The notes: generated by a model from the letters alone, not told the origin. A stretch of 64,000 nt of DNA from JAOAGA01 sp964540515 (GCA_964540515.1 CAZIMS010000011.1:1-64000); one strand, 5' to 3'; numbered from the stretch's first letter, positions 28,309 through 37,275 are shown. Translations and numbers: made by a program.

Positions 28309-28722
28309 TTGAAAATAAGAATATTTACCATCGGTAAAGTAAAGGAAAAAGATTTTTTAGACTATGAAGGGGAGATTAAAAAAAGAATCTCCCCCTTCTC
28401 TCAGATATTAGAATTTTATATTGAAAAGCCCGAAGATATTTATCAGAAGACAACAAAAGATGAGAAACTGATAGTATTAGACATAACTGGTAAAGAGCTA
28501 ACGTCACAGCAGTTCTCAAAACTTTTAGACTTCTCAAAAATAAGCTTCCTTATAGGCCCTCATAACGGCTTTTCCAGAGAGTTTTTGACTACAATTGAGG
28601 CAGGAAGTGAGATAATTAGCCTTTCAAAACTTACCTTTCCTCACCGACTATGTAAAATTATATTACTTGAGCAAATATACAGAGGCTTTTGTATAAAAAA
28701 TAATCTTCCCTATGCTAAATGA
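28309..28722 (+). CDS. rlmH: 23S rRNA (pseudouridine1915-N3)-methyltransferase RlmH, divergent
   Basis: The 137-residue SPOUT methyltransferase modifies pseudouridine 1915 of 23S rRNA. It has the amino end KIRIFTIGKVKE and the closing helix FPHRLCKIILLEQIYRGF, both typical. Differences from the usual family are the SAM-loop, here IGPHNGF instead of an IGG..G form, and the last residues PYAK where most members end PYH(K/R). It is also some 18 residues shorter than the E. coli protein. The start is TTG with a weak ribosome site. Confidence 0.85.
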   Translation: MKIRIFTIGKVKEKDFLDYEGEIKKRISPFSQILEFYIEKPEDIYQKTTKDEKLIVLDITGKELTSQQFSKLLDFSKISFLIGPHNGFSREFLTTIEAGSEIISLSKLTFPHRLCKIILLEQIYRGFCIKNNLPYAK

Positions 28723-28741
28723 TTAAATTAAGATTACTACT

Positions 28742-29491
28742 CTAATAGGACAGGTCTTTTCTTCTTTCGAGAATCTCCTTTGCAATCTCCCTGATGATAG
28801 GATGGAGTGTGTTCTCAGTATGTATTGTCCTTAACTCCCTTTGTTGCATGAAAAAAAGCATAAACAAGGAGAGTCTAAAAGGTGAATAGGGATTTTTAAC
28901 TATGGCTTCTTTTATTGAGTATAGATTTATCCATTTATCAAAGGTATAGACAATTCTAATTACTGCATCGTTTGTGGGGCGAGTGGAGGCAATTTTAAGC
29001 ACATCTTTTTCAGTGATTAGTGGATTTGATAAGAGATATTTAACTACGTGGGGGTCCTTTTCTTGAAGCATCCTTCTTATCAAAATCCTATCAAGCTTTT
29101 TAGCATAACTTCTCTTAACCCCTAAAGGTAAATAATCCATCATAATATCCGTTGTATGAACCTCACCTTTTTTTAAAAACTTATGAGGAAGAGGTGGATC
29201 AATTAGCAAATTTAATATCTTATTATCGCTATTTAGCCTAAAAATTTTTTCATAAAAGGCTTTATTTATCTCAATCTCATGTACCCTTTCAAGGATATCA
29301 ACAAAAGAAAAGACGATACTTAGGCACTCCAATCTATTAAGAAACATCCCTTCTATAGAAAGTTCCAAAAATTCTTTAATATCTTCCATTTCAAAGGTTA
29401 AGAGTTTCTCTGATAAAAGAAAGGCCCTAATCTTTCTATCGTTAATAGAGTTAAGAGTTTGTGTAATCTGAGTTAAGAAGGTATCTTCCAC
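28742..29491 (-). CDS. Helical protein of unknown function
   Basis: I do not recognise a named family for this 249-residue protein. It is largely alpha-helical, with no signal peptide or membrane segment. The middle part has HEAT-like repeats built around asparagine-proline (LLSNPLITEKDVLKIASTRP and VKNPYSPFRLSLFML). Proteins with such NP...L..IA repeats are common hypothetical genes in Deltaproteobacteria-like genomes. It overlaps the preceding UbiV-like gene by 19 bases, so it is the last gene of the four-gene run with moeA. Confidence 0.65.
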   Translation of the reverse strand: MEDTFLTQITQTLNSINDRKIRAFLLSEKLLTFEMEDIKEFLELSIEGMFLNRLECLSIVFSFVDILERVHEIEINKAFYEKIFRLNSDNKILNLLIDPPLPHKFLKKGEVHTTDIMMDYLPLGVKRSYAKKLDRILIRRMLQEKDPHVVKYLLSNPLITEKDVLKIASTRPTNDAVIRIVYTFDKWINLYSIKEAIVKNPYSPFRLSLFMLFFMQQRELRTIHTENTLHPIIREIAKEILERRKDLSY

Positions 29492-30222
29492 TGAAACCTT
29501 ACAATCCTATCAACCTTTTCTGATTTTGAAGGTTCTGTATTTTGATAATAAGCCTTCCCCAACAAAAAAATTGGAGATATTGTCTCCTCTGAACTCATAG
29601 AGGCATAGGCACTAAGACATTCCCTTTTGCATCTTCTACCCCAATATCTTCCATTGAAAGTATTAGGACAGTTTATAGTATAACTCGTTAGTAAGTTATT
29701 TTCATAAAGGCTTATCTTAATATCTACATCTTCAGGTACATTAAGGCCATAGTAAGTAGCATCAATCTCTACCCTCTCTACGCCTATATTCTTTAAAAAT
29801 ACAACTGTTTCTTTCTCTAGTATGGGAATATCTCTTAAATCTTTATGCTCCACCATACCATAAAGATTTTGAACCCCCCTCTTCTGATAGGAAAAGTATC
29901 TACCTAAACCTACCTTAAATTTTCTGTCTTCTATAGATACAACAACTTTTAAAGCACCTAAATCGTTAAGGATAATCTCATCATCTTTATCGGCAATATT
30001 TATGAACATTTTTAGATACTTTTCTAATAGTGACAACTCACTTTCTAAAATCGGCGGGATAAGAAGGGTAATTTTAAAAGATAACTTTAGTTTATTGATT
30101 AAAAAATTGAATTTACCAGGAAACGCCTTTATACAATGATCAGAGCCTACATAAACTCTATCTACTGATGTAACTGCTTTAAGATCTGCTAAGTTTCTAA
30201 TGAAATAAGCTTTTTCTATCAA
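29473..30222 (-). CDS. UbiV-like (peptidase U32-related) Fe-S protein
   Basis: The 249-residue protein has the beginning of a U32-type barrel (DRVYVGSDHC). It also has four cysteines in the spacing I recall for UbiV: Cys30, then Cys185-x12-Cys198-x3-Cys202 within NCPNTFNGRYWGRRCKREC. In UbiV these hold a [4Fe-4S] cluster, used with UbiU for oxygen-independent ubiquinone hydroxylation. This protein is shorter, and no ubiU or ubiT partner is in the window, so the substrate is open. It overlaps moeA by four bases (ATGA) and the next gene by 19. Confidence 0.6.
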   Translation of the reverse strand: MIEKAYFIRNLADLKAVTSVDRVYVGSDHCIKAFPGKFNFLINKLKLSFKITLLIPPILESELSLLEKYLKMFINIADKDDEIILNDLGALKVVVSIEDRKFKVGLGRYFSYQKRGVQNLYGMVEHKDLRDIPILEKETVVFLKNIGVERVEIDATYYGLNVPEDVDIKISLYENNLLTSYTINCPNTFNGRYWGRRCKRECLSAYASMSSEETISPIFLLGKAYYQNTEPSKSEKVDRIVRFQWKIPS

Positions 30223-31439
30223 CTTTCAAATAGCTCTACAAGAGCCCTTTCACCTCTCTTTATTCTTGTATTACCCTCTTCAAGTATAACATAACAGTTT
30301 GAGTAGATCATAGAACTTATTGCAGAAGAAGATTGATTGTGAAACACATCTACATAGATTTCACCATCTCTTGAATATACCCTACCTCTTAAGAAATGTG
30401 TCCTATCGGCCTTTCTTTTAATGTCTTCCGTTACTGTAGCATAAAATCTTATTCTATTATAATCTCCTATCCCTAACATCTTTTTTATAGCCGGTAAAAC
30501 AAACTGATCATAGGTAACCATTGAAGATACTGGATTACCTGGTAAGGCAAAAAAAAGCCTGTCCTTATATTTACCAAAGGCTACAGGATGACCTGGTCTC
30601 ATTCTAACTTTCCAAAAAAGCCATTTTACTCCTAAAGAGCCAAAGACATCTTTAACAAGATCATAATCACCTACGGAGACACCACCAGTAGTAATCACTA
30701 TATCTACATCTTCTATTTTCTCAAAGCATCTAATTAAAGACTCTCTATTATCATCAACAATACCTCCATAGAAGGGCTCTGCACCATAATATTCTGACAT
30801 AGATATAAGAGACCAGGAGTTGCTATTAACAATCTTTCCAAAAGAGTATGTGTCATCTATCTCAATAAGCTCTGAACCCGTTGCTATTATTAATATCTTA
30901 GGTTTTTTAAAGACCCTTATACTTTTTACCATTAGTGAGGCAAGTAATCCTATAGTTGCCGATGTAATCTTATGACCCCTTTTAATGACTACATCTCCTT
31001 CTTTAATCTCTTCTCCTTTTCTCCGTATATCACATCCCTCTTCAACAGGCTTCTTAAATATCGCTAAGTCACCTTCTACCTGAACATCTTCCTTCCTAAC
31101 AACAGCATCAGCCCCTTCTGGTATCATGGCACCGGTGTATATCTTGGCACAACAATCCTCTTTAATCTTATTGAGAGGTATCTTTCCTGCCCAGATCTCC
31201 TCTACAATCTTAACTTTTATAGGATTATCATAAGAAGCATTAGAAATAACAGAAGACTTAACAGCAAAGCCATCCATAGCAGAATTATCAAAATGAGGGA
31301 TAGAAAAGGGTGATACTATATCCTGCCCTAAATGCCTGCCTAAAGAATGAATAGATAAAACCTCTTCTGTCTCAGTCTCTCTTGTCTCGCTAACGATTAC
31401 ATCTTTTGCTTCCTTGACTGAGATGTTTTCTCTATACAT
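30219..31439 (-). CDS. moeA: Molybdopterin molybdotransferase MoeA
   Basis: The 406-residue enzyme inserts molybdate (or tungstate) into adenylated molybdopterin. It shows FDNSAMDGFAV, TGAMIPEGADAVV, the domain III motif TTGGVSVGDYD and GNPVSSMV. The carboxy-terminal beta-barrel domain IV is present (about 330-405). It overlaps both neighbours, eight bases with the transglycosylase gene and four with the UbiV-like gene. mobB, another Mo-cofactor gene, is at 55.7 kb. Confidence 0.94.
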   Translation of the reverse strand: MYRENISVKEAKDVIVSETRETETEEVLSIHSLGRHLGQDIVSPFSIPHFDNSAMDGFAVKSSVISNASYDNPIKVKIVEEIWAGKIPLNKIKEDCCAKIYTGAMIPEGADAVVRKEDVQVEGDLAIFKKPVEEGCDIRRKGEEIKEGDVVIKRGHKITSATIGLLASLMVKSIRVFKKPKILIIATGSELIEIDDTYSFGKIVNSNSWSLISMSEYYGAEPFYGGIVDDNRESLIRCFEKIEDVDIVITTGGVSVGDYDLVKDVFGSLGVKWLFWKVRMRPGHPVAFGKYKDRLFFALPGNPVSSMVTYDQFVLPAIKKMLGIGDYNRIRFYATVTEDIKRKADRTHFLRGRVYSRDGEIYVDVFHNQSSSAISSMIYSNCYVILEEGNTRIKRGERALVELFES

Positions 31440-32550
31440 CTGCTATCTTTTTGAACGGCTTCCTTGATTTTTTTGTAAGTACTTTCTTTTTAGGTTCTTT
31501 TTTAAGATAGGCCTTTTTTATCTGTTTGGAATCAGCCTTTTCAAGCTCATCAATTTTAGCTATAAGCAAATCCTTTTTTTCCTTTGGTATTCTAACTTCA
31601 TAAGGGGTGTCAGGCGGCAAGAAACCATTTTTTATAGCTGGATTAAGCTCCTTTAAAAATTGTTCCTCTACATCTATAGCCTCCGCTACAGACCTTAGGG
31701 TAGTTTTAGGAGGTAATAAAACCTTTTCTGTCTCCTCGAGAATAGGATCTGTTTGGATACTCTCAAAGCCAAAGTCCTCAGGATTTTTAGCAATTATAGT
31801 TGCTGCAACAAATCTTGGGACATACTCCCTTGTCTCCCTTTTAATCTTTTTATGAGATATAACATCCCAAAAGCTCTTATAACCAGTTGCTCTCTTTATT
31901 CTACCAATCTTGCCTTCTCCTGCATTATAAGCTGCAAGGGCAAAATCCCAAGAACCAAACATCTCGTAAAGATCCTTCAAATAATTGGCGGCTGCTATTG
32001 TTGATTTTTCCGGATCCCTTCTTTCGTCAACAAACTTATCAACCCTCAACCCGTATTTTTTAGCGGTACCTTTCATAAACTGCCATATACCTACAGCCTG
32101 TGCCCTTGATGTTGCGTAGGGCGAAAAACCACTTTCTATAAGAGGGAGAAACACTAACTCATTAGTTAAACCATTCTCTTCGAAAATCTTTGTAATTATC
32201 GGAAGGTATCTTCCTGCACGAGTCAACCATATACCAAATCTCTCCTTAGCCCTTTCCTTGTAGTATTTAATAAAATGATTGACCTTAGGATTGCTATTAA
32301 CTCCCCAAAATATAGATTCAACAATAAAATCTATATCATCCTTGCTTTTTTCTTCTTGCTCTGAGTATATTGTACTATAAGCTGAACGGTCAATGCTAAC
32401 TAACCTATCGTAATATATAATGTCCTCAGATCTGCCAAGATAGCTTTCTCTCAGTTCCTTAGACAGCTCTTCATTATTAACAGCCAATGCTGACGAAAGA
32501 GTCATCATCAAAAAAAATTTTATTAACAAAAAGGTCATTATATTTTTCAT
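31432..32550 (-). CDS. Membrane-bound lytic murein transglycosylase, MltD type
   Basis: The 372-residue periplasmic protein has a signal peptide (1-23) and a goose-lysozyme-like SLT domain (about 100-240). The catalytic glutamate is in FLPLIESGFSPYA, with AVGIWQFM and ALAAYNAGEGKI. One degenerate LysM-like segment follows (TLRSVAEAIDVEEQFLKELNP), then a basic tail. It cleaves peptidoglycan glycan strands to 1,6-anhydro-muropeptides. No lipobox is evident. First gene of a four-gene overlapping leftward run. Confidence 0.88.
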   Translation of the reverse strand: MKNIMTFLLIKFFLMMTLSSALAVNNEELSKELRESYLGRSEDIIYYDRLVSIDRSAYSTIYSEQEEKSKDDIDFIVESIFWGVNSNPKVNHFIKYYKERAKERFGIWLTRAGRYLPIITKIFEENGLTNELVFLPLIESGFSPYATSRAQAVGIWQFMKGTAKKYGLRVDKFVDERRDPEKSTIAAANYLKDLYEMFGSWDFALAAYNAGEGKIGRIKRATGYKSFWDVISHKKIKRETREYVPRFVAATIIAKNPEDFGFESIQTDPILEETEKVLLPPKTTLRSVAEAIDVEEQFLKELNPAIKNGFLPPDTPYEVRIPKEKKDLLIAKIDELEKADSKQIKKAYLKKEPKKKVLTKKSRKPFKKIADV

Positions 32551-32617
32551 AGGTAGTGATTGTAACTTAATAAAAACTCAAAAGTCAACCTTTTAAGACG
32601 ACCTTGTCAACCACAAA

Positions 32618-32653
32618 TAGAAATGTCCGCTTTTTACACATTTAGAAATGTCC
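32618..32653 (+). repeat. Two direct copies of TAGAAATGTCC
   Basis: TAGAAATGTCC occurs at 32618-32628 and again at 32643-32653, 25 bases apart, start to start. A related AAAAATGTCC is at 32777-32786. Such tandem short repeats resemble the terminal repeats of some insertion sequences (IS21-like), but no transposase is present. They could also be protein-binding sites upstream of the kinase gene. Confidence 0.4.
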
Positions 32654-32772
32654 TATTTAGAAGAAAGTTTATTTCTCCAAGGGTGGTCTTTTGGAGGAAT
32701 ATATTTTTTTCCTATGTATTATAATCATTGTATCTACCTTCCTCTTTTTAAACTAATTATCTCATCAATCTT

Positions 32773-32801
32773 TTGTAAAAATGTCCATAATCTGATATAT
32801 T
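32773..32801 (+). promoter_or_regulatory. Promoter next to the haem-sensor kinase start
   Basis: TTGTAA (32773-32778), a 17-base spacer and TATATT (32796-32801) end nine bases before the ATG at 32811. The leader would be two or three bases, and no ribosome site is seen. Confidence 0.5.
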
Positions 32802-32810
32802 AGAATTATA

Positions 32811-35066
32811 ATGAACCTTACGCTAATAAATAAACTCCCTGTCTTTTTTAAAAGGCATACACTCCCTGTATTGATTTTATGGACAATTCTTATTGTCTTT
32901 CTGGCCTTATACAGCTACTATCATACATACAACCAGATGGTAGAAAAGGTTCGAATCCAAGCACGGACAATATGGGAACTTAATCTAAGCTACAGAAAAT
33001 GGGGTACATATATGGGAGGGGTTTATGTACGGAAGGATAAAATGCCTCCAAACCCATATCTGAATATTCCAGACCGGGATAAAACTACTACTGATGGCAT
33101 TGAACTTACAATGGCAAATCCAGCGTATATGACAAGACAGGTATTTGATATCATAAAGACAGAATCAGAAATGCCAGTAAAAAATAGGATAGTAAGCGAC
33201 AACTACCTCAATCCTATCAATAAACCTGATGAGTGGGAGATGAAATGGCTTGAGGCATTTAAAAAGGGAATAGAGGAAGTAAGCGAGATTACTGACATAA
33301 AGGGCATACCATATATGAGATTATTCAAGCCAATGATAACCTTAGAGGGTTGCCTTAAATGTCATGGACATCAGGGATATAAGATTGGAGATATACGGGG
33401 TGGTATAAGCGTTTCCGTACCAATGAAGCCATATTATGAAAGCTTGGCAAGGGAAAGAAAAAATAACATCATTTCCCATATCCTTTTATGGATTGGTGGG
33501 GTATTGGTAACATTATTCTTCAGCAGGCATATACAGAAGGAGCAGCAAAAGACCGAAGACAGCGAAAGAAAATTGAGAAACCTCTTTAAATCAGCTGCTG
33601 ACTGGGAGTACTGGATATCTGAGGATAAAAAGATAATACTTATGTCACCTTCAAGTGAAGACCTTACAGGATATAAACCTGAGGAGTTCTACCAAAATCA
33701 GCAATTAATAACAGATATAGTTCATAAAGACGATAGGCCAAACTATGAAAATCATTTAAAAGATGAGTTTTCGTCAGCCAGTCGTCAATCTATAGAGTTT
33801 AGGATTGTTACAAAAAATGGCGAGGTCAAATGGCTTTCCCATGTATGCGGTCCTTTATATCTCGGAGCAGTGTTTTCGGGAAGGAGGGTTGTAAACAGAG
33901 ATATAACACAACTCAAAAATCTAGAAGAACAACTCCGTCAGTCTCAAAAGATGGAGGCAATCGGTACGCTTACAGGAGGCATTGCTCATGACTTCAACAA
34001 TATCCTTACAGCCATATTAGGTTATGGCAGCCTTATGAAATTAAAGATGAAAGATGATGACCCACTTAAGACATACTTAGATCAGATAATATCTTCCACC
34101 GAGAGGGCTGCAAGCCTGACTCAAGGACTTCTCGCCTTTAGCAGAAAACAGATAATTAATCCAGTTCCTGTAAATCTAAATGAGATAGTGAAAAGGGTGG
34201 AAAAGCTCTTAAGAAGAATCATTGGCGAGGATATAGAGCTAAAAACCATTCTTTCAGATGAAGACTTGAATATAATTGCTGATTCTGTTCAGATAGAACA
34301 GGTACTGATAAACATAGCAACGAATGCAAGAGATGCCATGCCAGATGGTGGTGTTTTTACCATAGAGACAAAGCTTGTGAAGATAGATGAAGAATATGTT
34401 AAAAGACATGCCTTCACAACCCCGGGGATGTATGCACTTCTAGCTTTGACTGATACAGGCGTTGGTATGGACGAAAAAACAAAGGAGAGGATATTTGAGC
34501 CTTTCTTTACAACCAAAGAGGTTGGAAAAGGAACTGGACTTGGTCTTTCAATAGTTCATGGAATAATAAAACAACATAATGGAAATATTAATGTTTATAG
34601 CGAACTTGGCAGAGGGACAACATTCAAGATATATCTCCCTTTGGTTAAATCGGAGTTCAACCTAAAGCATGTAGAGGACCTACCACCTCTTAGGGGCGGT
34701 ACAGAGACAGTGCTTGTAGCAGAGGACGAATCTGATGTCAGGAGACTTATAAGAGAAGTAATGGAGGAGCATGGATACAGAGTTATAGAAGCAGTAGATG
34801 GAGAGGATGCATTGGTAAAGTTTGCAGAAAACAAAGATGCTATCAATCTCCTTCTAATCGATGTAGTAATGCCAAAAAAAAATGGTAAAGAAGTATATGA
34901 GGCAATAAAGGCTTTAAAGCCGAATATCAAAGCTCTGTTTATGAGCGGCTATACTGCTGATATTATCCATAAAAAAGGAACGCTCAATATTAGTTTAGAT
35001 TTTATTCAGAAGCCCCTTTCACCTGAGGAGCTTCTAAGAAAGGTGAGGAAAGTGCTGGACAGATGA
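32811..35066 (+). CDS. Hybrid histidine kinase with c-type haem (DUF3365/Tll0287-like) sensor domain
   Basis: The 751-residue protein has a membrane helix (about 17-37) and a periplasmic DUF3365 domain with a haem-attachment motif CLKCH at 181-185 followed by GDIRGGISV. A second helix (219-238) and a PAS domain (about 255-375) come next. The HisKA helix has GGIAHDFNN, the HATPase domain DTGVGMDEK and GKGTGLGLSIVHG, and the C-terminal receiver has aspartate in LLIDVVMPKKNG and lysine in FIQKPLS. Domains of this type sense redox state or gases through haem. No partner regulator is next to it. It opens an accessory-looking region. Confidence 0.9.
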   Translation: MNLTLINKLPVFFKRHTLPVLILWTILIVFLALYSYYHTYNQMVEKVRIQARTIWELNLSYRKWGTYMGGVYVRKDKMPPNPYLNIPDRDKTTTDGIELTMANPAYMTRQVFDIIKTESEMPVKNRIVSDNYLNPINKPDEWEMKWLEAFKKGIEEVSEITDIKGIPYMRLFKPMITLEGCLKCHGHQGYKIGDIRGGISVSVPMKPYYESLARERKNNIISHILLWIGGVLVTLFFSRHIQKEQQKTEDSERKLRNLFKSAADWEYWISEDKKIILMSPSSEDLTGYKPEEFYQNQQLITDIVHKDDRPNYENHLKDEFSSASRQSIEFRIVTKNGEVKWLSHVCGPLYLGAVFSGRRVVNRDITQLKNLEEQLRQSQKMEAIGTLTGGIAHDFNNILTAILGYGSLMKLKMKDDDPLKTYLDQIISSTERAASLTQGLLAFSRKQIINPVPVNLNEIVKRVEKLLRRIIGEDIELKTILSDEDLNIIADSVQIEQVLINIATNARDAMPDGGVFTIETKLVKIDEEYVKRHAFTTPGMYALLALTDTGVGMDEKTKERIFEPFFTTKEVGKGTGLGLSIVHGIIKQHNGNINVYSELGRGTTFKIYLPLVKSEFNLKHVEDLPPLRGGTETVLVAEDESDVRRLIREVMEEHGYRVIEAVDGEDALVKFAENKDAINLLLIDVVMPKKNGKEVYEAIKALKPNIKALFMSGYTADIIHKKGTLNISLDFIQKPLSPEELLRKVRKVLDR

Positions 35067-35256
35067 ATCAAAACAATCAGTTTAATTTTTTTATTTCAAC
35101 CCTTATGAGGTCTTGGATGTCAATAGTGCACAAGAATTTGAGACCAGTTGCTTATGAAAATAAATGTTATGAAAAAACACGGTAGTATGACCCAATTCTT
35201 ATGCACTTTTCCTATAACTACATCACCTCTTTTTTAAATCTTAAAACAACATAAAA

Positions 35257-35484
35257 TTATCCAATTGGGCTACCACACTCTGGACAGAATTTAGCACTTT
35301 TTGGAATCGCTACACCGCAGTTCTTACACTTTGGTTCTTCTATCTTAGCCCCACATTCAGGACAAAATTTTGCATTACCTACCGAAGCGCCACAAGATGG
35401 ACATAATCTTGCTGATGATGTTGGCTGAGCAACTTGTGGAGTTAAACCTAAACTCATTCCAGTAATCTTTTGAGAAATCGCCAT
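35257..35484 (-). CDS. Double zinc-ribbon segment, probably the detached C-terminus of the upstream gene
   Basis: The 75 residues hold four CxxC pairs: CPSCG, CPECG, CKNCG and CPECG, forming two zinc ribbons (DZANK type). The frame is the same as that of the gene ending at 35503. It is separated from that gene only by a TGA and six sense codons, and no ribosome binding site precedes this ATG. I infer that both once formed, or still form by readthrough, one SHOCT-plus-zinc-ribbon protein of about 300 residues. Confidence 0.6.
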   Translation of the reverse strand: MAISQKITGMSLGLTPQVAQPTSSARLCPSCGASVGNAKFCPECGAKIEEPKCKNCGVAIPKSAKFCPECGSPIG

Positions 35485-35502
35485 TGCTTTTACTTGTAAC
35501 TC

Positions 35503-36165
35503 TCATTGCCGTTTTTGATATTCTTCTTCACTTATCTTCTTTTCAGCATACAATTTTTCTAACTCATCCATCGCTTCCTGCAAGGCTTCTGCTTCTTTGA
35601 CAAATGGTGAATAAGCGGTTTCTATAACCGAGGTAAGAGCATCGGTTGAACTTTCTCTTCTGCGTGTCTCTTCAGGAAATTTTAATTCCACACTAAAATT
35701 CAATAGCGCAATTATTTCATCTGCCAATTTTATGTTTAATACATCACTGCCGCCTTTTAATTCCACGAGGAACCGATCCTTTGGAAAAAGTATCCGCACT
35801 TTTCTTTTTTGAAATGTAGGATCAGATGTATCTGTTTCGGATATGAGAAAATATTGCCTCTCACCTTCTTTAATCACCTTCCTTTCTTTTTTCATAAAAG
35901 GCATCTGGGCATACATTTGCGCCTCATAAGGATCTTCCTGCATCTTATCGTCTATATAGTCCAATACTCGCCTAACAGATTCTCTGTCTTCAATAATCAA
36001 CTCAATAAGTGGCTTTACCCGACCGCTGGGCAGTAAATCGTTTTCTTTTCCCAGTTCAACTCTTACTTCGTCTTCTATTTCTTCATCAATTATACCAACC
36101 CAGCCTTCCATCCAATTAGACGGAAGGATTTTAATTAATTCGTTCTTAGGATATCTTTCAGACAT
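35503..36165 (-). CDS. SHOCT-ending protein of unknown function, ended by an in-frame TGA
   Basis: The 220-residue soluble protein is rich in charged residues. Its last 30 residues look like a SHOCT motif (LEKLYAEKKISEEEYQKRQ), a short helical hairpin normally found at protein ends or next to other domains. The body is unknown to me. A good ribosome site (GGAGGG) lies seven bases before the ATG. The stop is TGA, after which the same frame runs on into two zinc ribbons. CGA or TGG to TGA would be a single-base change. It lies in a cassette whose other genes are also damaged. Confidence 0.6.
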   Translation of the reverse strand: MSERYPKNELIKILPSNWMEGWVGIIDEEIEDEVRVELGKENDLLPSGRVKPLIELIIEDRESVRRVLDYIDDKMQEDPYEAQMYAQMPFMKKERKVIKEGERQYFLISETDTSDPTFQKRKVRILFPKDRFLVELKGGSDVLNIKLADEIIALLNFSVELKFPEETRRRESSTDALTSVIETAYSPFVKEAEALQEAMDELEKLYAEKKISEEEYQKRQ

Positions 36166-36191
36166 TTTTAATCCCTCCTATTGAAAAAATT

Positions 36192-37215
36192 TTACTCCCA
36201 CCATTTCAAAATCTGCTCAGGATTGATATTTTCTGGCTCAGATGGTAATTTGCCGAGTTTAACAATTGACTTCTGATTTTTTTTGACAATTGCAGTTTTC
36301 TTATTTTCTAAGTCTGAAATCTCTACTTCACCGTCAAAGCAACTAAGGTAGTTGTGCCATCGTCTACGACATCAATCTGGTATTCAGTGCCTCTAACTCC
36401 TACTATCGCAGTTGGTGTATTAACATCAAATTTTGTTTGCGGTTTAAGTTTATCAATAAGTGCATGAATTTTTCCTTTTACTATTTCCAACAGATTTTCT
36501 GACTTAAGCACTGCCTGTGTATTTTCGGCAATGTTCACTTTACCGACATCCGGCAAGGTTACTTCTATTCGCGTGCGCTTATCGGTCTTTATTGGCTTGT
36601 TGGGTTTTATGTCTTTTGGGAAGGATTTTTTTAGATTATCAATCTTATATATTTCGCCTTTATAAAATCTTACATCCTGTACACCTCCACCACATATTGT
36701 ACAAGGGATCTTATCGTTATATTCAATTTTGATAATGTTTTCTTTCGTGTCAATTATAGTATTGCAAAATTTATGGTCATGTACTGCCATAAAAAAATCG
36801 CCATTATAAATTCATCTGTAAGGGGTGTAACAGGAATTAATTTTTCTTCGCTAAAAGCAAAACTAAAATAAGATACTAATGGAGTTATGTAAAAATTCTT
36901 ACCACTTTCAGCGATGGGAACGTTTGGTGCCATATTGCCTAAAAACATTAACATACCTATTCCTTTCACTCCGTATGGTTTCAACAGAACATCAGAGCCA
37001 ATCCCACCAGTGCCGTGCCATTCAATTGAAAACGGCACTTTTCTCGGTGGAGTGTAAGGCCGACTATTACGACAACTGCCATGGTCATAAATATAACCAT
37101 CAATATTGCCTGCCCACTTCCCTTCAAAAAATTCAACTGGGATTTTTTGTTTTTCTTGTAGGAAGGCATTTCCTACAAATGTGAGCAGAAGGAGTAATGT
37201 TACAAATATTTTCAT
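36192..37215 (-). pseudogene. Secreted FecR-domain protein gene with two one-base frame breaks
   Basis: Three pieces make one protein. The first (37215-36754) has a signal peptide and a beta-rich region ending LTDEFI. The second (36790-36323) gives NGDFFMAVHDHKFCN, then a FecR-like core with KFDVNTPTAIVGVRGTEYQ. The third runs to a TAA at 36192 and reads DGEVEISDLENKK to NPEQILKWW, the usual end of a FecR domain. Adding one A near 36807 and one G near 36342 restores a single frame of 341 residues (1024 + 2 bases, divisible by three). Either a decaying gene or sequence errors. Confidence 0.75.
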
Positions 37216-37233
37216 CTCATTTAAACTCCTTGT

Positions 37234-37264
37234 GGGGCTGTCCCGTGAGAATCGGGACAGCCCC
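37234..37264. repeat. Perfect 12-bp inverted repeat (hairpin)
   Basis: GGGGCTGTCCCG and CGGGACAGCCCC flank a seven-base loop (TGAGAAT). The stem is far more G+C-rich than its surroundings. It lies between a small broken gene and the FecR-like gene. No clear T-run follows on either strand (AGAGTTTT on plus), so a terminator is possible but weak. It may be a REP-type dispersed element or an mRNA-stabilising hairpin. Confidence 0.7.
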
Positions 37265-37275
37265 AGAGTTTTAGA

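Noticed and set aside
29473..30222. Calling the U32-like gene ubiV outright
   Set aside because: It is shorter than UbiV and no ubiU or ubiT partner is nearby, so only a family resemblance is claimed.
35503..35505. TGA as a selenocysteine codon
   Set aside because: I see no stable SECIS-like hairpin right after it, and the context (KRQ-stop-ELQ) is a charged helix, not a redox site. TGA ends other genes here, such as rlmH and the kinase at 35066.
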